Under the pieces are notes generated by a model. It was not told the DNA's origin. It worked only from the letters and a program-made list of their open reading frames with translations, and made no database searches. The position numbers and the translations under genes are program-made. A DNA stretch of 64,000 bases, taken from contig NZ_JAVHXT010000001.1 in NCBI RefSeq assembly GCF_031119335.1, forward strand, positions 284,548-348,547. The letters run 5' to 3'. Below are positions 49,315 to 57,786 of this stretch, piece by piece. This DNA comes from Pedobacter sp. (GTDB lineage Bacteria > Bacteroidota > Bacteroidia > Sphingobacteriales > Sphingobacteriaceae). Positions within the stretch are counted from its first letter, which is position 1; each line of letters opens with the position of its first letter.

Positions 49315-50082
49315 ATGAATTTGTATCCTTATTTCATACTTCTGGTTTTCTTTGCTTTGGCACTCTACTTTATTTTTCGGAAAAAGAAAGTTGTTGTAGC
49401 TAAATTAAGTAATACTGATAAAGATTTGCTACTAAATCACGTAGAATTTTACGCTGAACTTAATGCCGAAAAGAAATCCATCTTTGAAGAAAAACTAGTT
49501 CACTTTTTAGGAAGAACGAAAATTGAAGGTATTGGTGTTGAAGTTTCTCCTCTGGATAGAATTTTGGTAGGAGCAAGTGCTGTAATACCAATTCTTGGTT
49601 TTAAGGACTGGGAATATCGAAACTTAGGAACTGTAGTACTTTATCCTGATACGTTTAATAAAGATTTCCAATTTGCCGAAGGGGATAGAAATATTATGGG
49701 CATGGTTGGTGATGGCTATATGAATGGGCAAATGATTTTATCACAATCGGCTTTAAGACATGGGTTCTCTAAAAGTGCTGGTAGTGAAAATACCGGTATC
49801 CATGAGTTTGTTCATTTGCTAGATAAATCTGACGGGGCTACAGATGGTGTTCCTCAGTATTTTATGAAGCATGACTATACCATTCCGTGGGTGAAGATGA
49901 TGCATAAGGAGATCCAGAAGATTGAAGACAACAAATCGGACATTAACCCTTATGCTATGACCAATGAAGCTGAGTTTTTTGCCGTTACTTCAGAGTATTT
50001 CTTTGAAAACCCTGAGCGCATGAAGGATAAGCATCCAGCTTTGTATGATAGTTTGAGTAAGATTTTTGGGCAGCAGTTGTAA
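49315..50082 (+). CDS. M90-type (MtfA-like) zinc peptidase
   Basis: A 255-residue protein. A single N-terminal membrane segment (about 5-22) is followed by a peptidase domain with the zinc motif HEFVH (H163, E164, H167) and a downstream EAEFFAVTSEYFFE that supplies the third ligand. MtfA in E. coli binds Mlc and has aminopeptidase activity. No Mlc homologue is present nearby. The membrane anchor sets it apart from soluble MtfA. Confidence 0.87.
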   Translation: MNLYPYFILLVFFALALYFIFRKKKVVVAKLSNTDKDLLLNHVEFYAELNAEKKSIFEEKLVHFLGRTKIEGIGVEVSPLDRILVGASAVIPILGFKDWEYRNLGTVVLYPDTFNKDFQFAEGDRNIMGMVGDGYMNGQMILSQSALRHGFSKSAGSENTGIHEFVHLLDKSDGATDGVPQYFMKHDYTIPWVKMMHKEIQKIEDNKSDINPYAMTNEAEFFAVTSEYFFENPERMKDKHPALYDSLSKIFGQQL

Positions 50083-50362
50083 GGCTAATCTTGTCTTCGG
50101 AAAAGACTTAGAAAAGGTGTTTTAGCCTCGTGTGATGTTCGCAGTTTAAGAATAAAAGCAAGTTTTGATTTAAGGTGTTTTAACGTACAATAGTGCTGTT
50201 AATTCAATAGGTCTTCTTTTCCATTGATGAAAAGAAGCAAAAATCTAGGCTGCCTATTTTTTCTACAATAGAACTGTAAAGGCAAATTACTGCTATCCGA
50301 AAAAATAGGAGGCCGATTAACGGTTATTAATGGTCGCTGCTAACTAAAAACTGCTAACTGAA
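50083..50362. repeat. Gap with an inverted repeat and word array
   Basis: 280 bp between convergent genes. AGGCTGCCTATTTTTTC (about 50249-50265) and GAAAAAATAGGAGGCC (about 50298-50313) form an imperfect stem. AGGTCTTCTTTTCC and GATGAAAAGAAG form another, near 50209-50235. The end near 50325-50362 has GCTAACTAAAAACTGCTAACTG words. Confidence 0.5.
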
Positions 50363-51994
50363 CTATTTCTCAATCTCCTTTAAGCTGTCCATCTTCTTGT
50401 GCGCCAAGAAACCTTTAATGTCTTCAAAGTGTTCTCGGACACGTTTATTGCCAAATTCAAATACTTTCTCTGCTAATCCATCTAAGAAATCTCTATCGTG
50501 GGATACCAAGATTAAAGTGCCGTCGAAATCTTTCAGTGCATCTTTAATGATATCCTTAGTTTTCATATCTAAGTGGTTGGTAGGCTCATCTAGAATCAGC
50601 ACATTTACAGGTTCTAACAAAAGCTTAATCATTGCCAAACGTGTTTTTTCACCGCCTGATAACACTTTCACTTTTTTGGTAGTATCATCGCCGCTAAACA
50701 TAAATGCGCCCAGCAAATCCTTAATTTTTACACGTACATCGCCAACGGCAATTTGGTCAATGGTATCAAAAACCGTTAATTCTCCATCTAAAAGAGCTGC
50801 CTGATTTTGAGCGAAGTAGCCAATTTTCACATTGTGGCCAACTTTCAGTTCGCCATCAAAATCAATTTCGCCCATTATGGCTTTAATCATGGTAGATTTA
50901 CCTTCACCATTTTTACCTACGAAAGCAACTTTCTGCCCACGCTCTATCACCATGTTTGCTTTTTGGAAAACCACATGATCACCGTAAGCTTTGGTCAATT
51001 CTTCCACCATTACCGGGTAGCTGCCCGAACGTGGCGAAGGAGGAAACCTTAAACGTAGTGCAGAATTATCAACCTCATCAATCTCAATAACTTCCAATTT
51101 TTCCAACATTTTCACCCTCGATTGTACCTGCAAAGTTTTAGAGTAGGTGCCTTTAAAACGATCGATAAATTCCTGATTATCTGCAATGAAACGTTGTTGC
51201 TCTTCGTAAGCTTTTATTTGATGTTCGCGACGTTCTTTACGCAACTGCAAATAATGGGTGTATTTTGCTTTGTAATCGTAAATACGTCCCATGGTTACTT
51301 CAATGGTACGGTTGGTGATGTTGTCTACAAAGGCACGGTCGTGAGAGATAACAATTACCGCTTTTGCCGAGTTAATCAAGAAATCTTCAAGCCATTCGAT
51401 ACTTTCAATATCCATATGGTTAGTAGGCTCATCTAGTAGGATAAGGTCTGGTTTCTTCAATAAAATCTTCGCCAGTTCTATACGCATACGCCATCCGCCA
51501 GAAAATTCTGAAGTTTGACGGGTAAAATCGCTACGCAAAAAGCCTAAACCTTTCAATACCTTTTCTACTTCTGCATCGTAGTTAACTTCCTCTATAGAAT
51601 AGAATTTTTCGCTCAATTCCGATACCCTTTCAATCAGCTTCATGTAATCATCACTGTCGTAGTCGGTACGGGTATTTAGTTGTTCGTTAAGGTTTTCGAG
51701 TTCGTCACGCATTTCGTAAACCTGGCTAAAAGCCTTAGAAGTTTCTTCGAATACCGTAACGTTATCTTGTGTAAGTAAGTGTTGTGGCAAGTAAGCAATA
51801 ACGGCATCTTTAGGGCCTGAAATGTGGCCTGAAGTTGCTTTACCAGCACCTGCAATAATTTTTAATAGGGTAGATTTTCCAGCCCCATTTTTGCCCATAA
51901 GGGCTATTTTGTCATTTTCGTTGATAGAAAAAGATACATCACTAAAAAGCGTAGTACCACCAAATGATACGGAGATATTATTTACGTCGATCAA
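50363..51994 (-). CDS. ABC-F family ATPase
   Basis: About 543 residues, starting at TTG 51994 (MIDVNNISVSFG). The upstream ATG at 52054 lies before the TATCTTTG promoter box and cannot be in that transcript. Two ABC domains: Walker A GKNGAGKST and GKNGEGKST, signatures SGGWRMR and LSGGEKTR, and Walker B LILLDEPTNHMD and LILDEPTNHLD. The domains are joined by the ABC-F linker (about 240-300, YLQLRKERREHQIKAYEEQQRF). ABC-F proteins act on the ribosome in translation or antibiotic protection. They have no membrane part. Confidence 0.93.
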   Translation of the reverse strand: MIDVNNISVSFGGTTLFSDVSFSINENDKIALMGKNGAGKSTLLKIIAGAGKATSGHISGPKDAVIAYLPQHLLTQDNVTVFEETSKAFSQVYEMRDELENLNEQLNTRTDYDSDDYMKLIERVSELSEKFYSIEEVNYDAEVEKVLKGLGFLRSDFTRQTSEFSGGWRMRIELAKILLKKPDLILLDEPTNHMDIESIEWLEDFLINSAKAVIVISHDRAFVDNITNRTIEVTMGRIYDYKAKYTHYLQLRKERREHQIKAYEEQQRFIADNQEFIDRFKGTYSKTLQVQSRVKMLEKLEVIEIDEVDNSALRLRFPPSPRSGSYPVMVEELTKAYGDHVVFQKANMVIERGQKVAFVGKNGEGKSTMIKAIMGEIDFDGELKVGHNVKIGYFAQNQAALLDGELTVFDTIDQIAVGDVRVKIKDLLGAFMFSGDDTTKKVKVLSGGEKTRLAMIKLLLEPVNVLILDEPTNHLDMKTKDIIKDALKDFDGTLILVSHDRDFLDGLAEKVFEFGNKRVREHFEDIKGFLAHKKMDSLKEIEK

Positions 51995-52015
51995 TGTCTT
52001 GTTTTTTATGAGCGG

Positions 52016-52023
52016 CAAAGATA
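52016..52023 (-). promoter_or_regulatory. -7 box TATCTTTG for the ABC-F gene
   Basis: TATCTTTG on the minus strand ends 21 bases before TTG 51994. It supports that start over the upstream ATG. Confidence 0.5.
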
Positions 52024-52183
52024 TAGAATAGTTTGTTAATTGCCGGTGGTTCATTAGTGAATCTGTAAGCTCCGTATAATTAGTTGCAAAGTGGTTTTCG
52101 TTATCAATAATGGTTATTTATTGGGCTTCTTGCAAATTCAAGATCTTTCCATTAACTTGCTTTTCTATACAAATTTAAATTCC

Positions 52184-52630
52184 ATGCTTAATAATACATT
52201 AATTGAACTTTTTGAAAGGGACTTAACTAAGGTAGTTCAAGAGTTGGAGCTTTACAAAAGCGAGATGAATATATGGAAGGTAGAAAATGGTATTGCTAAT
52301 TCGGCTGGCAACTTAGTGCTTCACCTTATTGGAAATTTGAACACTTATATTGGTAAAGAAATAGGCAAAACCGACTATGTAAGAAATAGGGAATTAGAAT
52401 TTTCGCAGAAAGATGTACCAAGAACAAACTTGATAGCGCAGGTTAAAAACACTTTGAATGTTGTTAAAAAATCGTTGACAAATTTAACAGCAGAAGACCT
52501 AAGCAATAAATACCCTTTGGTAGTTTTAGATGCTGAAACTACAACTGAATTTTTTCTAGTGCATTTATTTGGTCATTTAAACTACCATTTAGGGCAGATT
52601 AATTACCACAGAAGAATGATTGAGGGATGA
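52184..52630 (+). CDS. DinB-like metal-dependent protein
   Basis: A 148-residue four-helix-bundle protein of the DinB/YfiT-like superfamily. Start ATG 52184 (MLNNTLIELFERDL); the upstream frame has no conservation. Candidate metal histidines are in NLVLHLIGNLNTYIG and HLFGHLNYHLGQINYHRR. Members act as thiol transferases or have unknown roles. It is divergent from the ABC-F gene and convergent with mnmA. Confidence 0.8.
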   Translation: MLNNTLIELFERDLTKVVQELELYKSEMNIWKVENGIANSAGNLVLHLIGNLNTYIGKEIGKTDYVRNRELEFSQKDVPRTNLIAQVKNTLNVVKKSLTNLTAEDLSNKYPLVVLDAETTTEFFLVHLFGHLNYHLGQINYHRRMIEG

Positions 52631-52635
52631 TTTTG

Positions 52636-52680
52636 AGTAGCAGTTAACGGATTAAACAGTTAACCAATTAACCAACAAAC
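52636..52680. repeat. Degenerate word array (TTAACCAA words)
   Basis: AGCAGTTAACGGATTAAACAG is followed by TTAACCAATTAACCAACAAAC. It fills the gap between the convergent DinB-like and mnmA genes. Confidence 0.5.
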
Positions 52681-53771
52681 TACATCAAAAATCCGCCGCC
52701 CAATAAATCGTTGCCTTCGTAAAAAACCGCCGACTGACCAGGAGCAATAGCTGAAACAGCATGGTCAAAAACCACACGCATATTTTCTTTTTCTTGTACA
52801 ATGGTGCTTAAGGTGCCTGCGTCTTTGTAACGAATTTTGGTAACTACGTTATCTAAAGGTTCGTTAATATTAGCGTATTTAATCAGATTTACGTTTTTAA
52901 CCATGGCTTCACGACGTTCCAATTCATCGGCCCTGCCTAAAACTACTGTATTGCTTTCTGGCAAAATTTGGGTTACAAACATTGGCTCACCAAACGCCAC
53001 GCCTAAACCTTTACGCTGACCGATGGTGTAAAAAGGATAGCCTTTGTGCTGTCCAATCACCATTCCTTGGCTGTTTACGAAGTTGCCGCCAGCTACACGC
53101 TCTTCCAAATCTTCCACTTTGTGTTTCAAGAAAGCACGATAATCGTTGTCTGGAACAAAGCAGATTTCATAGCTTTCGCTTTTCTTTGCCAATTCTTCCT
53201 GCCCCATATCTAAAGCCATTTGCCTAATTTCAGCTTTGGTAAAACTACCCAAGGGGAACTTAGTTCTTGCTAAATTTTCTTGCGAAACGCCCCATAAAAC
53301 ATAAGATTGGTCCTTGTTTTCGTCTTTTCCTTTAGAAATTACATAGCGCCCGCTGTCTTGTTGGCGAATGTTGGCATAATGTCCAGTTGCAATAAACTCA
53401 CAATCTAATTTGTCGGCACGTTTTAACAAAGCTTCCCATTTGATATAGGTATTGCAAAGTACGCAAGGGTTTGGCGTTCTTCCCGCTAGGTATTCATCCA
53501 CAAAATTGTCGATAACGAAATCACCAAACTCATTTCTAATATCTAAAATGTAGTGGGGGAAGCCATAATTTACAGCCAATGTACGGGCATCGTTGATGCT
53601 GTCTAAGCTACAACATCCGGTTTCCTTGCTGTTAGTGCCCGATGTGGCGTAATCCCAAGTTTTCATGGTTAGGCCAATTACTTCGTACCCCTGCTCGTGC
53701 AACATCACCGATGCTACAGAACTATCTACCCCGCCACTCATGGCTACTAAAATTCTACCGTGTTTGCTCAT
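52680..53771 (-). CDS. mnmA: tRNA 2-thiouridylase MnmA
   Basis: A 363-residue enzyme adding sulfur to U34 of tRNA for Glu, Gln and Lys. The PP-loop ATP site is AMSGGVDSSVA (10-20). The catalytic cysteines lie in NPCVLCNTYIKW (C106) and SYEICFVPDNDYR. GIGQRKGLG-like TIGQRKGLGVAFGEP and FVTQILPESNTVVLG are the tRNA-binding C-domain. A TAATTTTG box is 17 bases before the ATG. Confidence 0.96.
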   Translation of the reverse strand: MSKHGRILVAMSGGVDSSVASVMLHEQGYEVIGLTMKTWDYATSGTNSKETGCCSLDSINDARTLAVNYGFPHYILDIRNEFGDFVIDNFVDEYLAGRTPNPCVLCNTYIKWEALLKRADKLDCEFIATGHYANIRQQDSGRYVISKGKDENKDQSYVLWGVSQENLARTKFPLGSFTKAEIRQMALDMGQEELAKKSESYEICFVPDNDYRAFLKHKVEDLEERVAGGNFVNSQGMVIGQHKGYPFYTIGQRKGLGVAFGEPMFVTQILPESNTVVLGRADELERREAMVKNVNLIKYANINEPLDNVVTKIRYKDAGTLSTIVQEKENMRVVFDHAVSAIAPGQSAVFYEGNDLLGGGFLM

Positions 53772-53788
53772 TGTTGTAAATAAGGTTG

Positions 53789-53796
53789 CAAAATTA
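53789..53796 (-). promoter_or_regulatory. -7 box TAATTTTG for mnmA
   Basis: TAATTTTG on the minus strand ends 17 bases before the mnmA ATG. Confidence 0.45.
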
Positions 53797-53852
53797 CGGA
53801 ATTAGTTTAATAGTGTAGATAGCTGAGGTCGTGACAATGTAAAAAGAAGTGC

Positions 53853-53947
53853 TTGCCACAGATGCACAGACCAAAAAAAATGTATATGATATGAACTCTA
53901 AAGCGATGCTATTTTATCAAAAGTAAACATCTGTGCATCTGTGGCAA
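53853..53947. repeat. CCACAGATGCACAGA inverted repeat
   Basis: Perfect 18-bp arms, TTGCCACAGATGCACAGA (53853-53870) and TCTGTGCATCTGTGGCAA (53930-53947), flank a 59-bp AT-rich loop. It lies between the LacI-type gene and mnmA, and its right end is 6 bp from the LacI-type gene stop. Confidence 0.85.
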
Positions 53948-53953
53948 ACAAAG

Positions 53954-54973
53954 TTACCTGCTGCTCGATTTTCTAATCTGCAATTCTGTATCTAATAAAA
54001 CTGTTTCGGCAGGGCCGATGTCTTTTCCCTTTACCAAATTGATGATGGTTTGCGCTGCTAGTTCGCCAATTTGTCGTGAAGGTTGCCTAACAGTGCTTAG
54101 CGGCGGATTAAGGATTGGTGCCAAGTCTGAATTACTGAAACCTATTAAAGATAGGTCGTCAGGTACTTTGTAACCATGTTTGTTTAAGTAGGCAAGCGCT
54201 TTGGTGCTTAATAAATCTGTAGCAGTGAAGATAGCTTGAGGTTTTTGTTTAAGCAGTTCTTCCATGGCCGTAGCTACGTTTTCGTCTGTGTTTTCGTTGA
54301 TTGAAGTGTTGCAAAACTTCACTAAATCTTCCTCGTAAGCTATTTGATGCTCTACAAGTGCTTGTTTGTACCCTTCAAAACGTTCGCGGGTAATAGCTAA
54401 GGTAGATTTGCTGTTTAAATGTGCAATTCTTGTACAGCCAGATAGGATCAAATGCGTAGTAGCTTGATAAGCACCTTTTATATTGTTAGCGGTAATTTTG
54501 TGTGCCGTAAGCTCCTCGGTAGTTCTGTCAAAAAGTACGATAGGAAAGCCCTGCGATTGTAATTCTTTCAGGTGTGTAAAATCTGTAGTTTGTAGCGATG
54601 GGGAAATCATGATGCCATCTACACCGCTAGCATATAATAGATTGATGCAGGCCTTTTCTTGTTCATACGACTCCTTGCTTTGCATGATGATGATTTGGTA
54701 ACCACTCTCGGTGCAAATTTGGTCAATCCCATCAAGCATTTGCGCCACAAAATTATTGTCGATAGAACAAATCACCACCCCGATAGAACGTGTTTTACCA
54801 ACTTTAAGGCTTCGGGCCATTCTGTTAGGTACATAGTTGTGCTCTTTAGCATAGGCCAATACTAATTTTTTGGTCTCTTCTCCAATTTCGTGGCTATCGG
54901 TAAGTGCTCTCGAAACGGTAGAAACCGAAATATTCAAAGCTTTAGATATGTCGCGTAAGGTAATGTTGCTCAT
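53954..54973 (-). CDS. LacI-family transcription regulator
   Basis: A 339-residue regulator. The helix-turn-helix LRDISKALNISVSTVSRAL and hinge NYVPNRMARSLK are at residues 5-60. The periplasmic-binding-like effector domain has TRSIGVVICSIDNNFVAQ, GIMISPSLQT and GFSNSDLAPILNPPLSTVRQP. The effector is probably a sugar. No sugar genes adjoin it. The divergent ATP-grasp operon across 202 bp is the only positional candidate target. Confidence 0.92.
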   Translation of the reverse strand: MSNITLRDISKALNISVSTVSRALTDSHEIGEETKKLVLAYAKEHNYVPNRMARSLKVGKTRSIGVVICSIDNNFVAQMLDGIDQICTESGYQIIIMQSKESYEQEKACINLLYASGVDGIMISPSLQTTDFTHLKELQSQGFPIVLFDRTTEELTAHKITANNIKGAYQATTHLILSGCTRIAHLNSKSTLAITRERFEGYKQALVEHQIAYEEDLVKFCNTSINENTDENVATAMEELLKQKPQAIFTATDLLSTKALAYLNKHGYKVPDDLSLIGFSNSDLAPILNPPLSTVRQPSRQIGELAAQTIINLVKGKDIGPAETVLLDTELQIRKSSSR

Positions 54974-55032
54974 TTTGAATTAGGTATAAAGATAGAGTTA
55001 ATTGTTTAAAAAGGTAGTTTCTTTTGTTTTTC

Positions 55033-55161
55033 GTGTTATTTGATTTTTGTGTTTATTTTTTGTATATTTTTTAGTTTTTATTGTTTTTTTATTTAAATTT
55101 TTGTGTTTTTATTATTTTTTGTTGGTTGTTTTTGTTATATATGTATTAATATTTTTAAAAT
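55033..55161 (+). other. C-free, T-rich leader upstream of the ATP-grasp operon
   Basis: 129 bases without a single C, made mostly of T with G and A. They lie directly upstream of the ATP-grasp gene on its coding strand. The frame happens to stay open, giving a false hydrophobic N-terminus. Confidence 0.7.
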
Positions 55162-55175
55162 CTGCTTATATTTTT

Positions 55176-56621
55176 ATGTTTTTAGAAGAATACTTTAAAA
55201 ATTATCAAACAATTTCGGGTGTTTTTGATGAAATGAAGGGTGTTGATGGGGTTAGGAAGCATTATGATTTGTTTATGTCGGCTTTTCAGGGAGTGAATGC
55301 TGATGAAATGGCCGTTAAAGACGAATTAGCAAAAAAGCTTTTTCTTACCCAAGGTATTACTTTTACAGTTTATAGTAGTGGCGAAGGCATTGAAAAAATC
55401 TTTCCTTTTGATATTTACCCACGTATTATTCAGGCAGCCGAATGGGAATTTATAGAAAATGGAATTAAGCAGCGCCTAAAAGCATTAAATATTTTTTTGA
55501 AAGATGTTTATAGCCATCAATTTATTATCAAAGATGGTATTATTCCGGCTTCCTTAATTTACTCGTGCCCCAATTATTTACGAGAAATGATGAACGTGGA
55601 CGTTCCTTTTAATATCTACACTCATATTAGTGGTATAGATTTAATACGAGATCACGACGGTTCTTACTACGTACTTGAAGATAACCTGCGTACACCCTCT
55701 GGCGTAAGTTATATGCTCGAAAACAGAAGTATCAGTTATCGTTTGTTCCCCAATCAAATTCCTGAGAATAAGGTTCGTCCGGTAAGTGATTATCCAGATT
55801 TATTAATGAAGAACCTTTTGGCATTGGGTAATAGGCACACGAGTAGGCCAACAGTAGTGCTATTAACGCCGGGCATTTATAATTCTGCTTATTTTGAACA
55901 TACTACGTTAGCTCGTTTAATGGGGATAGAATTGGTAGAGGGAAGAGATTTGGTAGTTGATAATCACAAAGTTTATATGCGCACTACCAAGGGATTAAAA
56001 AGGGTAGATGTAATTTATCGTAGGGTTGATGATGAGTTTTTAGATCCATTGATTTTTAGGCCAGATAGTATGCTAGGCGTTCCGGGAATTTACCATGCCT
56101 ACAGAAAGGGGAATGTCGCTATTATTAATGCCATGGGTAATGGCGTAGCCGATGACAAGGCCGTATATGCGTACGTGCCCGATATGATCAAATACTATTT
56201 AAACGAAGAGCCAATCCTTAAAAATGTACCTACTTTAAGGATGGAAAATACAGACGAACGGGAACATGCCTTAAAAAACCTACACAATATGGTAGTAAAA
56301 CGTACCAACGAAAGTGGTGGTTACGGAATGTTGATTGGAAATACAGCCGATGAAAAAGAGCTGAAGGAGTTTGCAGAGGAAATACAGAAATCGCCACGAC
56401 AGTTTATTGCACAGCCCATCATTAGCCTTTCGTCTGCACCTTGTTATATAGATGGTAAGTTGCAGCCTCGACGGGTAGATTTAAGACCTTTCGCCTTGAG
56501 CGGCCCCGATGGGGTAGAGATAGTACCCGGCGGATTAACACGTGTGGCACTTAAAGAAGGTTCCATTGTGGTAAATTCATCACAAGGGGGTGGCAGTAAA
56601 GATACTTGGGTAGTTGATTAG
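55176..56621 (+). CDS. Circularly permuted type 2 ATP-grasp protein (COG2308-like)
   Basis: About 481 residues from ATG 55176 (MFLEEYFKNYQTISGVFDEM). It is a predicted amidoligase-type ATP-grasp enzyme with circularly permuted domains. Characteristic blocks are YPRIIQAAEWEFIENGIKQRLKALN, ISGIDLIRDHDGSYYVLEDNLRTPSGVSYMLENR, IYRRVDDEFLDPL and VVKRTNESGGYGMLIG. The C-terminus is PGGLTRVALKEGSIVVNSSQGGGSKDTWV. It begins an operon with alpha-E and transglutaminase genes. The product of the ligation is not known. Confidence 0.92.
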   Translation: MFLEEYFKNYQTISGVFDEMKGVDGVRKHYDLFMSAFQGVNADEMAVKDELAKKLFLTQGITFTVYSSGEGIEKIFPFDIYPRIIQAAEWEFIENGIKQRLKALNIFLKDVYSHQFIIKDGIIPASLIYSCPNYLREMMNVDVPFNIYTHISGIDLIRDHDGSYYVLEDNLRTPSGVSYMLENRSISYRLFPNQIPENKVRPVSDYPDLLMKNLLALGNRHTSRPTVVLLTPGIYNSAYFEHTTLARLMGIELVEGRDLVVDNHKVYMRTTKGLKRVDVIYRRVDDEFLDPLIFRPDSMLGVPGIYHAYRKGNVAIINAMGNGVADDKAVYAYVPDMIKYYLNEEPILKNVPTLRMENTDEREHALKNLHNMVVKRTNESGGYGMLIGNTADEKELKEFAEEIQKSPRQFIAQPIISLSSAPCYIDGKLQPRRVDLRPFALSGPDGVEIVPGGLTRVALKEGSIVVNSSQGGGSKDTWVVD

Positions 56622-56680
56622 TGGTTAGGAACTAGGTGCCAGTTGTTAGGAATTAGTCTTTAGTTCAAACAATACATTCA

Positions 56681-56776
56681 ATTCATTGCCGTCAACTTTA
56701 GTTGACGGGATGGGGAGAAATAAAACAATCTATCAATAAAAACAATTTAAACTCCGCTTTAGGGGTTGGGGATAAA
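56681..56776. repeat. Two repeat elements before the alpha-E gene
   Basis: CCGTCAACTTTAGTTGACGG (56689-56708) is a perfect palindrome of a CATTGCCGT type also seen at 61526. It is followed by CTCCGCTTTAGGGGTTGGGG (56753-56772), a CCCCTTTAGGGG relative 8 bp before the alpha-E ATG. Confidence 0.7.
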
Positions 56777-56779
56777 ATT

Positions 56780-57709
56780 ATGCTCAGTAGAGTTGCAGAA
56801 AATATATTTTGGATGAGTCGCTACATGGAGCGCACCAACATTCAGTTAAGGATACTAAGAACGTATTACATTGCGTCGCAAGATGGCGTGCCCTTTGTAA
56901 AGTGGGATGAAGTTTTTAGACATCACAATCAGGGTATGCCCGCAGAAAGAAGCATGAGCGCCAATCAGGTACTCAACTTCATACTTTTCGATAGAGATAA
57001 CGAAAGCTCGGTGGTAAACAATATTTTTAGAGCAAGGGAAAATGCCCGCAGTGCGCAAGACCACATCACCAAAGAGCTTTGGCAATGCCTAAATGACTAT
57101 TATCATTTCATTAGGGATAAAAATTTACAGCGACAGCTTAACCATGGAGACCCGGTAAGTATGTTAGACCAATTAATTAAGCAGTGCATGCTTTACTATG
57201 GCATAGTCGATATCTCTATGTTTAGGAGCGAAGGTTTTAATTACCTGAATACCGGTAAGTATATAGAACGTTTGCTGCAGAGCATCAGCTCCCTAAATAT
57301 GCAAATAATTAGAACCAATGGCGAAATTAAAGACAGTATGGATATTGTGAGCTGGCGTTATTTCTTGGTGTCGATTTCTGGTTACGAATACTACCTCAAA
57401 TCGCATTCTGGAACGGTAAATCCAGCCTTGATTTTTAAACAAGTATTATACGAAATGCACTTTCCACATTCTATAGTTTATAGTATAGGGCAATTAAATA
57501 GATATGCACAGCGCTTAAAACCCGAAAGTTTGGAAGAAAGTTTTGATAAGCTAGAATTCTCTATAGGTAAAGCTGCGGCAATTTTAAAGTACAATAGTCC
57601 GGGTTCGGATAGTGAAGCACAACTAGCTCTTTTACAATCTATAGAAACCAATCTACTAAATGTTGTTCAGGTATTTAACGAGTATTATTTTGGTTCGTTA
57701 GTTCACTAA
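56780..57709 (+). CDS. Alpha-E domain protein (COG2307-like)
   Basis: A 309-residue all-helical protein from ATG 56780 (MLSRVAENIFWMSRYMERTN, the family signature). Helices with FRARENARSAQDHITKELWQCLNDYYH and VSWRYFLVSISGYEYYL follow the alpha-E pattern. It is always a genomic partner of the permuted ATP-grasp protein. Its biochemical role is not established. Confidence 0.92.
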   Translation: MLSRVAENIFWMSRYMERTNIQLRILRTYYIASQDGVPFVKWDEVFRHHNQGMPAERSMSANQVLNFILFDRDNESSVVNNIFRARENARSAQDHITKELWQCLNDYYHFIRDKNLQRQLNHGDPVSMLDQLIKQCMLYYGIVDISMFRSEGFNYLNTGKYIERLLQSISSLNMQIIRTNGEIKDSMDIVSWRYFLVSISGYEYYLKSHSGTVNPALIFKQVLYEMHFPHSIVYSIGQLNRYAQRLKPESLEESFDKLEFSIGKAAAILKYNSPGSDSEAQLALLQSIETNLLNVVQVFNEYYFGSLVH

Positions 57710-57780
57710 GATGTTCATTAGTTCACTAGTTTATTGGGAAACTGGTCATTCAATCATTTAATCCTTCTATCATTTAACAT
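57709..57780. repeat. Degenerate word array (GTTCACTAG / TCATTCAATCATT words)
   Basis: GTTCATTAGTTCACTAGTTT is followed by GGTCATTCAATCATTTAATCC and TTCTATCATTTAACATT, between the alpha-E and transglutaminase genes. Confidence 0.5.
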
Positions 57781-57786
57781 TAAAAC

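Noticed and set aside
55047..55175. Hydrophobic N-terminal extension of the ATP-grasp protein
   Set aside because: The T-rich C-free leader reads as Phe/Val/Leu codons in any frame. The family start is at 55176.
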